A stretch of 64,000 bases of DNA from Epichloe hybrida (taxonomy: Eukaryota; Ascomycota; Sordariomycetes; Hypocreales; Clavicipitaceae): the NCBI GenBank assembly GCA_019022495.1, contig JAFEKR010000020.1, positions 62,001 to 126,000 on the forward strand, given 5' to 3'. The notes below the pieces were generated by a model. The model was not told where the DNA came from and ran no database searches. It worked only from the letters and a program-made list of their open reading frames with translations. Each line of letters opens with the position of its first letter. Positions within the stretch are counted from its first letter, which is position 1. Of the stretch, positions 21,682-32,481 are shown piece by piece. Both the position numbers and the translations under genes were made by a program.

Positions 21682-23163
21682 AACTCTTGTCACGAGATCA
21701 GCAGCACTACATATTCAGGACCACGTGTGGCAGCGACAAGGTCTGTTTTGTGTCGAGTCGTTTCTTTTGGGAAAGAGCCACAGACTGTCACAACTGAGCC
21801 ATGTGACTTGGAGGCGACCAGGTGGTGGCGGTTTTTAGCAGGAGGTAGGGCGTTGCGAGCCTTTTTGTGATGAGTACTCTGTAAAAATAGCTCCTGGGCT
21901 TATGGTCAATCGAAAGTAGTGGCTCGATTGGGGGAAAAAAAAAGGAACCGCAGAGTAGTTCCTTGATCGATAAGCGAGCTCCCTTGTGGTGAGTGAATCA
22001 CTGTTTTTGGAGAAGGGCTTGGAAATGTTGCGGTCTAGTACGGAGTACAGGGGTTGTAATTGATTGTATGAAGCGCTTCGAGTACCGAGGTGCCTATGTA
22101 GACTAGGTTCGTTGGCGTCCAAAAAAAAAAAAAAAAAAAAAAGGTGGATAAGCTGCGCAAGGAGGGATCAAGGTGCTCAAAATTGCGCTGCTCTTGGACT
22201 CCCAAAAATCATGTACCTGTTCCCCGAAAAAAGCATCTCATTGTTTTGATTCCGTCCATGTCTGTCTTTGTTTCCAATTCGACCTTGATGTTGTGCGAGG
22301 TAATGAAACGGTCTGGGTCTCTCCGGCCTAGCTGATTGCTGATTTTGGGGGGAAAAAAAACGAGGTCGTCATCAATCAGTTTGAGCATTCCCTGCTGTTT
22401 CCTGTTTCCCTGCCCGCTTTTCCCTGTCACTTTTCCTCACTTTTCCTCACCTTTCCTCACCTTTTCTCATTCAGCATTCAGTAAATTTCCATCATCGGGC
22501 GGACACATGCCGTCTCTCCCATCACACCTGCTCTCATCTCCTTTGCTTGGCTTCCTGACTGACTCCTGAGACACCAAGGCCCAAGGCCTGGCCGGCCCGA
22601 GCTAGCTTGAACTGCAAGTCGCAAAAAAGGGAGACACTTCACTATCATGTCTTGCATTTTACACCAGCAAGCACCACTTTGCCCGCTTGCTTTTTTGTCC
22701 CTTGCTATGCTTGCTTCTTGTGCGCGTCCTCTTGACGCCTCATGATAATATCTCTTGTCTCGTAGATGCTTCTTTATCTCTATTTCTGCTGTGCCTTGAC
22801 GCGGATGGACGCGGACGGACGCGGACGAGGATGCGCTAGTAATAAGTAACGACATGGTAGTGGCGCGAGGGGGAAGTGAGCGAGATTTGCCTACAAGTAA
22901 GTCAACGGTCTGGTTGAAGAGATTCCATAAAGGTTTTTCCCAGCTCAATAGGCTTCGTCAACTTTTCTCACTTCTCTTCTCTTTACATTCTATATCAACT
23001 AATAATTTTCCCAGAAGATATTCTCTGTTGGAGACGCCAAGAAAGCTGCGTGGAAAGTATAGCGTTGGGATCCCGCCCCCCGACGGACCGAATTGAGTTG
23101 CAGTGCAGCCTTTTTGGCTTTCTTGTTGCAGGCCTGTGCCTTCTTTCGTCAGCATAATACAGG
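21682..23163. other. intergenic with poly-A tract and CT-rich repeats
   Basis: 1.5 kb. It contains TACGGAGTA (22039-22047), an A22 run (22121-22142), and a CT-rich tandem block (TTTTCCTCAC-like units, about 22427-22468). The C/T-rich stretch before 23163 is probably promoter and 5' UTR of the next gene. No gene recognised. Confidence 0.5.
22121..22142. repeat. A22 homopolymer
   Basis: An uninterrupted run of 22 adenines about 440 bp downstream of the ABC transporter stop codon. It could be a slippage product or the tail of an old retro-insertion, but no retroposed sequence is visible before it. Confidence 0.9.
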
Positions 23164-24465
23164 ATGGGCTATCCTCACAACATGGATGAGAAAAGTCCCG
23201 TCGACTCCATCACCCCCGGTGGCTATGAGCCTCGAGAGGACTCGTCAACGGCTTCTCCATCCGCCGCGCCCTCGCCGCCTTACCGGCACTTCGCTACACA
23301 ATATAAAGATAATGTCTACAATCCTGGGGCTATTCCCAGAATAACGCTTCGAGTACCAATGAAGAATGCTCGGCGCAGCATGCTACCGCCGATGAACTTG
23401 GACCATCGAGCTTCCTATGAACCACCATCACCAGCGAGTACCATCGCAAGCACGGGACACATATTACCCTCGTACATGCTATCACCGATGAACTTGGACC
23501 ATCGAGCTTCCTATGAACCGCCATCACCAGCAAGTACCATCGCAAGCACGGGACACATGATACACTCGTACAAGGTGGATTCAACAGGAGAGCTTCACAG
23601 AGATGAGAGTGTTCCCGCGCCAGACGCTGGCGACCCGGACGAGAAACAATGGTTCAATCACCGAAACCGTTCTCGGCGGTTTCTGGTCATTGTGGGCATT
23701 GTTACTCTTGTCATAATTGTGACACTGGCAATTGCGCTGCCTGTAGGCCTGAGAAACAAGTGAGTTGATCCTATTTTCTTTTTTCTTTGTTGATGCTGCC
23801 AACACAGAGTACATGTATAGACGGCTTGATTGACCATGTTTTGTAGAGTATCGACGCAAGGCAATCAGGCAGATGACGGCGACGACCCTTCCGGCATGCC
23901 TTTTCCTGCCGGAGCGTTCTCTTTCAAAACATTGTTGCAGAAAACCGAGGCGGGATGCACCTCCAAGAATACCACTTGGAGATGTGACCCCATGCGGCCT
24001 GGCGACTCAACCACCTTCTACTGGGACATTACGCAACTCAACTCTTATACGTATGCCATCACTTCGAATGAGAACCCCTTCGCGCCGGACTTCAAAAACA
24101 TCAGCATGAAAATTCGGGATTACAGCAAGCCGACGGAGAGACTTGAATTCTCATTTTCCATGAACAAGACTGTCACACCGTCTGATGCTGGCTCGCCCAC
24201 GAACCGCGCTGCGAAATGCACATATGTCGACACTGCGTTCCAAGCCACTTTGTACACGCGGAAGCGCGGCACCACGCTGTTCAACCCCCCCAAGAACCAT
24301 GCCAAGTATTCCGCTTGGCCAGGGGATGTGCGGATCGTTCAATCGCTGGACTCGACCATCGGACAGCCCATGTGCAGAGATGCTATGGACCATGTGATTG
24401 CTGATGTTGGCGCAGGTGCTGGGACGTGTCAGTGTCAGTATACCAATGCTAACAGTCAAACATGA
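23164..24465 (+). CDS. single-pass membrane protein with secreted-type C-terminal domain, unknown function
   Basis: Two exons, 23164-23759 and 23847-24465, join to give 404 residues. Residues 1-175 are a Pro/Ser-rich, probably cytosolic region. It contains a 32-residue direct repeat (MNLDHRASYEPPSPASTIAS twice). A strong membrane helix follows basic residues RNRSRR: FLVIVGIVTLVIIVTLAIALPVG. The outer part (from about 200) has CTSKNTTWRCDP, FYWDITQLN, NPFAPDFKN and a Cys-rich end (CRDAMDH, CQCQYTNANSQT) with several N-glycosylation sequons. This layout, an internal type II anchor and a cysteine-paired ectodomain, recurs in uncharacterised ascomycete proteins sometimes mis-annotated as 'tat pathway signal' proteins. 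No catalytic motif is seen; function unknown. Confidence 0.82.
23389..23558 (+). repeat. 96-bp in-frame tandem duplication
   Basis: Units begin at 23389 and 23485 (96 bp = 32 codons apart) and are nearly identical for about 74 bp. The differences seen within that stretch (CCA/CCG, GCG/GCA) are third-position and synonymous. Confidence 0.92.
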
Positions 24466-25811
24466 ATATTTCCAAGAGTCGAAAGCAAGGGCGGGGGGAT
24501 CGTGAGTGGCAAAATTGATGTTGCGTCCCGACTATTTCGGGTCATATTCATTGATTGGACTAGACTTTGAGGAATCATTTGCGCGTCATGTAGACTCCAA
24601 CCCCTGTGTTTCACACAACTGGCAAGGTCCCCCCTCTAACAGCTACAATCAATTATCGGCCGACTTACGGACTAGTAGACCTACGGAGTACATAGATAGG
24701 GGTTAGATCAAGCCTTGGACGGGTTAAAAATAGGCATCCTCCCATCTTAGTGTGGAAATGCCCCCTGCATAAAGGGAAGCTTATGGAACGCGCCGGCCGA
24801 ATTTTCAAAGAAATTAGTGCGTGCTGTGCCCCCCCACGCTTGCAGCTGTTAGAGCGACACGCCGAGGATAACTCTGGCTGTCAAATGCCACGAAAAGTGC
24901 CTGTTGACTTTTAAAAACTCCCCGTCTCACTAATTTCCGACCGGATGGCTGAATGATGATTGTGTTGCGTTTGCTACGGCCTTTAGTGTAAGCTTGGCGA
25001 TTGACGTCGCACCACTTCTGCTGTCAAACTGTCGAGGGACAAAGCGGATGGACAATACACCCACCCACTGTTCGGAGTGCCAAGTTGGTATCTCTGTCAT
25101 GAAGAAGTACTCCGTCATCCGTAGTGCGTAGTGCGATTATGTAAAGAATCGGACCCCTACGCATTACATATCGCGAATCCGTCCGTACGGATTACTCGAT
25201 TCCCATTCGGGCGGATAACATGATAGACCCTTCCCTCCCTCCTTGACAGTTTAGCCGCGCGGCCCAAGTTCGTATACGATTAGGCTAATTAATAAAAGGC
25301 GTGGCTCGCTCCGAAATCATCGACGTGGAGAATAGAGGGAGGCACAGTATGTACGGAAGGAACCCAATGTTTGGTGCGTGAGCGTTACTCCGTACATTGC
25401 TTTATTCTCATGTAAGAAAAGTACAACCAGTCATGCGAACCATGCGACCCTCCTACACTCTCCCCTTCTCCCAATTTTAAGAAGAAGCGTGGGCAGGCTT
25501 GTAGTAAAATGTAAAGTGGCCTTGGGGCGAGGTGAGCCCGATGGCTGCTGGTAGCCTCGCCAATGGGGAGACAGGCCCATCACATCTCTTCAAGTACGGA
25601 GTAACGTCCGTAATGTCATTCATTGCCTTTGGCCTCGTCCGGGAAAGGAGGATGAAATTCATGCATAAATAGATAGTCCTGTCATGGCTGCTGCTCATGG
25701 ATCCCTGGGCCAACTTCAACCCGACATTGTTTTCTTCATTGTCTCTGTTGCCCATACAGTTACACAGCTTTTGCGGAACAAGAATCGTCATCGCCTTTGT
25801 GTGTCGAAAAC
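24466..25811. other. intergenic, rich in TACGGAGTA-type motifs
   Basis: 1.3 kb. Holds three TACGGAGTA/TACTCCGTA copies (24682-24690, 25386-25394, 25595-25603) and several near-matches (25107, 25183). The last 150 bp form the promoter of the xylose reductase gene. No gene recognised. Confidence 0.5.
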
Positions 25812-26946
25812 ATGGCTCCTTCTATTGAGCTCAACAGCGGCCATGAGATGCCCCAGGTGGGCTTCGGCTTGTGGAAAGTCGACGACGCTACTTGCGCTGA
25901 TACCGTGTACAATGCGATCAAGGCTGGGTACCGTCTCTTTGACGGGGCTTGTGGTATGTATGTTTTGATGAAGTGAAATGGAACAAAGCTTGCGTCCCGA
26001 GCCACTCCCACTCAACTTTGGCTGACTCGGAACCCGCCCTCGGCCAGACTATGGTAACGAGAAGGAGTGCGGAGAAGGCGTGGCGAGGGCTATCAAGGAA
26101 GGCATCGTCAAGCGAGAGGACCTCTTCATCGTCTCCAAGCTCTGGCAGACTTTCCATGACAAGGAAAAGGTCGAGCCCATCTGCCGCCGACAGCTGGCAG
26201 ACTGGCAAGTCGATTACTTCGACCTGTTCCTCATCCACTTCCCCGTTGCCCTCGAATATGTAGACCCTTCAGTGCGCTACCCCCCCGGCTGGTTCTACGA
26301 TGGCAAGAGTGAGGTTCGGTGGAGCAAAACTACCAACCAGCAGACCTGGGAGGCCATGGAGATGCTGGTTGACGGGGGCTTGACTAGAAGTATCGGCATC
26401 TCCAATTACCAGGCTCAGGGCATCTATGATTTGCTCAAGTATGCCAGGATCCGGCCTGCCACCCTGCAGATCGAGTTGCATCCCTACCTGCAGCAGCGCA
26501 ACCTGGTCAGCCTGGCAAAGGAAGAGGGAATCGCCATTACAGCCTATTCGTCATTTGGTCCAACAGGCTTAAGCCCATTGAGCTCGGCATGGACCGGGCC
26601 AGGAATGTGGCACCACTCATGGAGCACGACGCCGTCACCTCCATGGCTACCAAGCACAACAAGACCCCGGCTCAGGTTCTTTTGAGATGGGCAAGTCAGC
26701 AGGGTCTGGCCGTCATCCCCAAGACCTCTCGCCCTAGCGTTATGATCCAGAACCTTGACAGTACCGACTTCGTTCTAGACCAACAAGATATGGACAGAAT
26801 CGCCGAAATGGATCTGAACTTGAGATTTAACCAGCCTACAAATGTAAGTTGACGGGGCCGAGGGGAATCATTTGTTGTGCATGACACGAATTCTCATTTC
26901 ATTCCGCCAGTATTTCCAAGCTAGCAAACTGTCAATCTTTGACTGA
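25812..26946 (+). CDS. XYL1: NAD(P)H-dependent D-xylose reductase (aldo-keto reductase), with apparent frameshift
   Basis: Exons 25812-25953, 26048-26843 and 26911-26946. Introns are GTATGT...GCCAG and GTAAGT...GCCAG. The aldo-keto reductase catalytic tetrad is visible: Asp44 and Tyr49 (FDGACDYGNE), Lys78 (VSKLW) and His111 (LIHFPV). [10 protein letters not shown] and SSFGP are xylose-reductase motifs, and the end [20 protein letters not shown] is typical. At about 26570/26571 the frame changes by one base: upstream reads SSFGPTGL, while the next 85 codons ([18 protein letters not shown]...) lie in another frame. No intron fits between. A missing base, real or an assembly error, is the simplest explanation. 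The cofactor loop [13 protein letters not shown] lacks the Arg usual at position 276 (IPKSN..ER). The enzyme reduces xylose to xylitol in pentose catabolism. Intact function is doubtful as written. Confidence 0.87.
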
Positions 26947-27270
26947 ACTCTCTGCCGAGTCTTTCAATCTAAGAGGGGACATGAGCCAGCTGTGAAAAGT
27001 GGCTTAGCGGGTAGTTCTCTCCAGCTTTCGATGTGAATAGACGTCTTGGATATAGAGAATATCTAGAAATATGAAATGTTCCAACGAACTGGGTGAAGGT
27101 GACAGACAGACATGGCATTGCCACTGTGCTGTACTAGAACTTCGTCTTGGGAAGCGTTTCAAGACGCTTAAGACGATGAGAATGTGCACGTCTAGTCATG
27201 AAGTGAAAATTGAACCCCGGAACGCCTTACTTGGTGCTGCTATTCCCTACGAATCGCCGGCCGATGAATG
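26947..27270. other. convergent 3' UTR region
   Basis: 324 bp between the stop codons of the xylose reductase and SDS22 genes, which converge. No open frame of note; it presumably carries both 3' ends. Confidence 0.5.
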
Positions 27271-28533
27271 TTATACTCTCACATATGCTATGACGAGCAG
27301 GTCAGTGATCATTGCACTCCAATTCAGGCAAGTGTTAGATGTGAGAACATACTGGCGTCAATTTGTTTTAATTGTGGCAAAGCCAGCCGGACCTTGTTCC
27401 TGTAGAGAGCCGGGCCACGAAGCTGGAGAGGATTGCCTTCGAAGTAGACTGTCGTCAGGTCCTCCTTATCTTTGAGCACCTTCTCCACCTCAGTGAAATC
27501 GCCAATCTGGTTGTAGCTCGCCCATAGTTCTTCCAACTTGGCCAAGCCTTCCAAGCCTCTGAGACTGCTGACCTGGTTGTTGGAAATGTCCAGGATTTTG
27601 AGACGAGTATTCTGTTCGATGCCTTCCAGTGACTCCAGGGCATTGTGAGAAATGTAAAGCTCTTCGAGTCCCGGTATCTCCTTTAGAGGCGATAGATCTC
27701 GAATTCTGTTCGATTGAATGCTGAGAAGACGGAGGTTTGGTAGACCACCCAACCCAGTCAGTTCGGTAATCTTGTTTTTGGCAACCCAGAGCTCTTCCAG
27801 GCTTTTGAGATTTTCCAGATTCCTCAATTCTCTGATGCGGTTAGACCCGAGCTCCAGCGAAGTAAGTTTTCCAAAGTTATCTAAACCTTCAATCTTACTA
27901 ATCTTATTTGCAACCAAGAAGAGTTCTTTCAGCTCGGTCATATGTCCAATGTTTTTGATGTGTTTAATCTTGTTAAAACTCAAGTCCAGACTTGTGAGGT
28001 TTTTTAGGTCATCCATGCCACGCATGTGTGAAATCAAGTTGTCATAGAGATCGAGGTCTTTCAGCGTGGCCGCCAAGGGAGCTATTCCCTCGATTTCTTG
28101 AATATTGTTCTGTCGAAGGCATATTCGGGCAACATGTTTGAAGCGATCGAGTCGGAGGGACGCTATGGATCTGATGCGGGAATGCGTGCACATGATTTCT
28201 TCGCTATCGGAGCTTTCACTTTCGAGTAAATCTGAAGACCGAAAACATCAGTGGACGCGGATAAAGATGGTGACCGTTATTTGTGTGCACACCTTCATCA
28301 GCTCGAATCTCGTCACCAGGAAGAACATTTTCGTCATCAGAATACTCGGGGTCGGAAAGCGCTTCTGGATTCGATAAGAGTGCAGATTTAGAAATCCGCA
28401 GCTTCCCATCCCATCCCTTGCTATTCTTCATACCGTGACTCGCATCCTCGTCGTCCTCACGAGGGGATACGCGGTCATCTTGTATATCAATATGATGCGG
28501 ATGCCCGGTGTCTTGCTCTGGCGCGGACGACAT
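27271..28533 (-). CDS. SDS22: SDS22, leucine-rich-repeat regulatory subunit of protein phosphatase 1
   Basis: Exons 28293-28533, 27353-28231 and 27271-27287 join in phase and give 378 residues. The start is ATG 28533 (MSSAPEQDTG). An acidic, Ser-rich N-terminus (LLESESSDSEEI) is followed by about eleven SDS22-type leucine-rich repeats of 22 residues, for example LKDLDLYDNLISHMRGMDDL, LTSLDLSFNKIKHIKNIGHM and LEELWVAKNKITELTGLGGL. An LRR cap ends in VYFEGNPLQ...NKVRLALPQLKQIDATYVRV. The last exon encodes only the final five residues. SDS22 is the conserved nuclear PP1 partner needed for mitotic phosphatase function and PP1 maturation. Confidence 0.95.
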
Positions 28534-30428
28534 GGTTGGCTCAACCAAAAACTCTGAAGTTGGTACTAACGGCCGATAGAACTACCTAGGTAGCCAATGG
28601 ATTTTTCTGACCAGGTACTTAAGTATGTCCGGACCGACGCTTGAGTAGAAGACTTCGACGTGCTGTGTGTGCGAGAGAGAAAATAGGACAGGAAAAAGTG
28701 TAGCAACTTCATAAGCCAGAAATCGAGAAGGGAAAGTGAAGCTGCAGGCAAACAAGGCAGTAAAAAAGAGGTTTGCACCCCGCCACCAAGTCGGCGCCAA
28801 ATCGTGACGGTGACATCAGCCTGTATCTGCGGGGCGTTCTTCTGTCAGCCACAGCCATGCATGCTATCGAATCTTCATAACAAGACAAGGGCCGACATAT
28901 CTACATATTTACTCCATTCCTCTTTCGCCAGCCATTTTCATCAGCCTTCTCATCTTGCTGTGGCGCTGGGGATGCACCATGTTTGTTCTTCTGCAGAACA
29001 CCATCATCTACAAATCTCTACCTTCCGCCGAATGCAAGGGGCATGCGCATAGATGATTGATTAAGCTCGACAATGCCGCGGAGTAGGTTGGCGAGAAGAA
29101 GCTATCACGTCACTAGATGGCACACGGGTTATTCTTGTTTGTGAACAATAGCGACACTCGCATCACTCCAGCCCTTCCCAAGGATAACAATGATATATAT
29201 TGTCGAGGTCGGAAGGGGTGAGCGAGTAATATCTCTTGATCACGGTACCAGACTTCAGCAGAGATGTGGGCTTGAGACCAACGCTTTTTTCTTGAACCGA
29301 ATCCAAGGAAGTTTACCATGCTTCTTCGTGCAATGAACGAGACCGCCGAGACAGTTCAGTTCTCTGAACCTGGGCTCAGGCAAAAGTGGGTGCATCACGC
29401 AGGAGCACCATCCATCAACGAAGCGAGGCCCATGATAATGACAATTATGAGTGGACGTGGCGGATCAAATGGCAGGGTTACTACGGGAGTAGCTCAACTA
29501 GCTCAACCCATTCCAAGGTTCAGGGCCAGGCAACTAAACCACCTGCGGAATGGCAAAAAAAGCACGGTTGTGATGTGCGCAGTCCGAGATTGTGGTCTCG
29601 TTGGCACCTCATGTCGTGAGGGATTGTTAACAATCAGATATTTTGAGGCTGCCAGTAGCGCAGTCGCAAATGCAATTCTGTGCAATTTACATCATTCGGA
29701 GCCAAAATCCATTGGGGTTCACTCCCAAATGCATTATCAAATCTTTGTCATGGCTGTTGGTTGCAAAATATTAGATCTCGAGCGGATAGGATGCTGCATG
29801 CACTATCGTGCCATCATCGTCTGGAGGGCTTCTGCCTACCATACCAGTCCCTACCAGTCCCTCCCAGTCCCCACACCCACAACTCTTCAATCCAACCCCA
29901 ACCCTGGTCGCGCTAGCTAACAACAGGATCCCTGGCCAGTGTTTGCTCATGTAATTCCTTTTGGCAGTCTGACTCAAGTGGCAGCTCGTCACACACAGAA
30001 GGTCACGTGGACTCGTGTCAGCCTCGCGTGGGCCACTTTACTTGGCCAGACGTGTCATAACTCGAAGCTATCCCCAGCACCCATCCCTGACCATGGCCAT
30101 GTACCTGGGCAGTAGCAGTGTGTAACGGACCGGTGGCGGTGCCTGTTGGCACGTTCAGCCAGCCTTTATAAAAGGGGTGTGTGTCCGCGTCACTTCGTCG
30201 AGGACTTTTCAGTTGTGTCTTCTTGACGTCCCAGGTAAGTTTTCTCGCGGGCTCGTCGACTCAATCATCAAGAGTGAAAATATCGTCGACCTACAACAAA
30301 CGGGATTTGCTTTCTGCACTTGCTGTCCGTCTTGTATTTTTTCCCCCTTCCTTTTCCGTACATTTGTATCTGCTCTCGTCCCGCTTTCATCGATTGTTTC
30401 CCGCCAAGATTCATTTACCGCCGTCAAG
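28534..30428. other. divergent intergenic region
   Basis: 1.9 kb between SDS22 (leftward) and the BTB gene (rightward). A 200-codon frame at 29318-29920 has no recognisable domain and is probably chance. A TATA box and a probable 5' UTR intron of the BTB gene lie at the right end. Confidence 0.45.
30167..30173 (+). promoter_or_regulatory. TATA box of the BTB gene
   Basis: TATAAAA in the context CCTTTATAAAAGGGG, 256 bp upstream of the ATG. A consensus donor CAG|GTAAGT about 65 bp downstream suggests an intron in the 5' UTR. Confidence 0.5.
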
Positions 30429-31464
30429 ATGTTCAGCAGACGCCTTGATTCATCGAGCAAGAGTTTTTCCAAGAGCCACAAAGCGTCCAAATCAAGTTCT
30501 TCTTTCAGTAGAGACAGTGGCATTAGCAAAAGACGCCCTGAGGCTCGACCCAGAAGGCCAAATACGGCTTCCACTGCCACAGCTAGCGATGATACTGCCA
30601 TGGGCGGGTATGTGACCACTATTTATCATCCAGCAATCGTCTGTAACTAACGGCAGTGACTAGTAACATGTCCACTTCTATCGTGACGCTTGTTGTTGGC
30701 TCCGATCAACGGCTCTTTGCCGCTCACGAAGACGTCCTCTGCTCCAGTTCCTTCTTCAACAACGCTCTTCGAAACACTTGTATGGACCCTGCAGCCAAGA
30801 AGATCGCCCTTGCAGATGAAGAGCCCGAGATTTTTAGTTCCGTATTGGAGTATCTTTACAAGGGAGACTATTTTCCTCGACTCACGCACAACAAACGACG
30901 TAACTCATATGAACTGGAGCCTGCCGATGCTGAACAAGTTGTTGAGAGTACGGTGTACCATCGTGGCGCCGACGGCGACCTGCTGAAAGACACCGTAATC
31001 TATTGTGCCGCTGAGAAGTATGGGCTAGAGGAGCTGAAAAGGCTGGCTCTTCGAAAACAAGGCTTGCGTAAGTCAACATATCTATCATATCGTGATCCTC
31101 TAATTGTCACATGGTTGCCTGACCGGCAGAACTGCAGAATCCGGTATCCAGTGTAGCACCATCTTGGCATCTGCGCGCTATGCGTATGCCAACACACCCG
31201 ACACTGACTCCAAGCTACGTGCTCACTATCTGGCTCTCATTATTCGTTCTCGGAGCACTTTCAAGCGTAGCGGGACTATGCAACTTGAAATGTACAACGG
31301 GGGCACGCAACTCTTCTTTGACCTTTTCGTGGCCTTGTGCAATCATGTTGATGACATTTCATCCGTCCAGTAAGTGCAGATATGTTATCATCGTCCTTGA
31401 TGTCTCTCAGTCATTAACATCATCTTGTCACAGAGGCACGCCGCGATCCGGTCGTCACATCTAA
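30429..31464 (+). CDS. BTB/POZ domain protein
   Basis: Four exons, 30429-30607, 30664-31067, 31138-31369 and 31434-31464, all in phase, give 281 residues. The first 60 residues are Ser/Lys/Arg-rich and disordered. The BTB fold starts at IVTLVVGSDQRLFAAHEDVLCSSS (the sheet and 'AH..VL...S..F' signature) and continues through FFNNAL, the PEIFSSVLEYLYKGDYFPRL segment typical of fungal BTB proteins, and the helical AAEKYGLEELKRLALRK. The C-terminal third is a helical BACK-like stretch (YANTPDTDSKLRAHYLALII). Such proteins may be Cul3 adaptors or transcriptional regulators, but no substrate-binding domain is present, so the role is unknown. Start at ATG 30429 (MFSRRLDSSS). Confidence 0.85.
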
Positions 31465-32481
31465 TACTCCGAGCTTGTAGTCTCGCACCTCGACTCTGAT
31501 ATTTCGAGTCACCAAAGAAACGTTTCTTGTCCATCTCTTTTCATGCACATGGGCCAGACTAACAAGAGAATGAGGAAACAATAATATTCCTTTATGGTTT
31601 CAACGGCGTTTTCGGTGCTTGTCTTTTTCTTTTAGCTACGTTTTCATGTGGTACACGCCGGAGGGTCTTGTTGCCCCCTTCTCTCCTGGCAATAATTTTT
31701 CCAGTTTATGATCTGTTGTCACCTACCCTTGTACAACTACACTTCTCGGACCAGGATTTCGGAAATAGCCATTGTGGCTGTAGTCCGCGACATTTCATTT
31801 CTTAGAGAACACCAAAGGTTCAAAGCCCAAATTTATTTGTACGAGAGGGCAGCTTATTATCATGCAATTTTCTCCCGGGTGTGAGGGAGGAAGACATTGG
31901 AAAGAGGTTAGAACACGCGTTCTACATCAGAGCATCTGTATTATTACATTCTGAACGCTCGTTATGCATCATATTAGCAAGAATAGCGAAATCGACAAAC
32001 TGTTGGTGTACTTAGTACGTAACATCCATGTGACTCGGATCAGCGTGTGAATGGCCCGACGACCAAAAAAGATATAAAAAAAATGGCCGAGCACAGCTCC
32101 CGATGTAATTGCATGATGGGATCAAGTCAGACAAGGTAAGGATGCTTTCACTTTAGCAGAACTCACTCGTGTCTACATGAGTCAACGCAGCGTTCTGGTG
32201 AGGGAGCCATGTGGCGGGATGCATCCTAGCTTACTTAATAGGCATCACAGGTAGATGGCGTGGGGAGGGGGAGTGTAATTCATGTACAATGCGTTCGTTA
32301 AGAACGTGCAGAGCATTGACCAATCCATAATCATCTTCGACAAGTGATCCAACCATTCCCCTTTAGTCCCTACTCATAGTAAGCCTTGCCTCACAAGTGT
32401 CTTTCAGTCGTCCACTAGTTGAACTTGCGAGGTGTGATCGGTTCGGCTTGACCATTTAAGTTGATAAAGATGTCGTGCCGG
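31465..32481. other. convergent intergenic region, nothing recognised
   Basis: 1.0 kb between the BTB gene and CSN12, which converge. AT-rich patches near 31560-31640 and 32060-32090; no gene, RNA or clear repeat. Confidence 0.5.

Noticed and set aside
22121..22142. A22 run as tail of a retroposed gene
   Set aside because: No coding or RNA-like sequence precedes it and no target-site duplication was seen.
29318..29920. 200-codon open frame on the plus strand between SDS22 and the BTB gene
   Set aside because: Composition is not protein-like, no domain, and other frames are similarly open.
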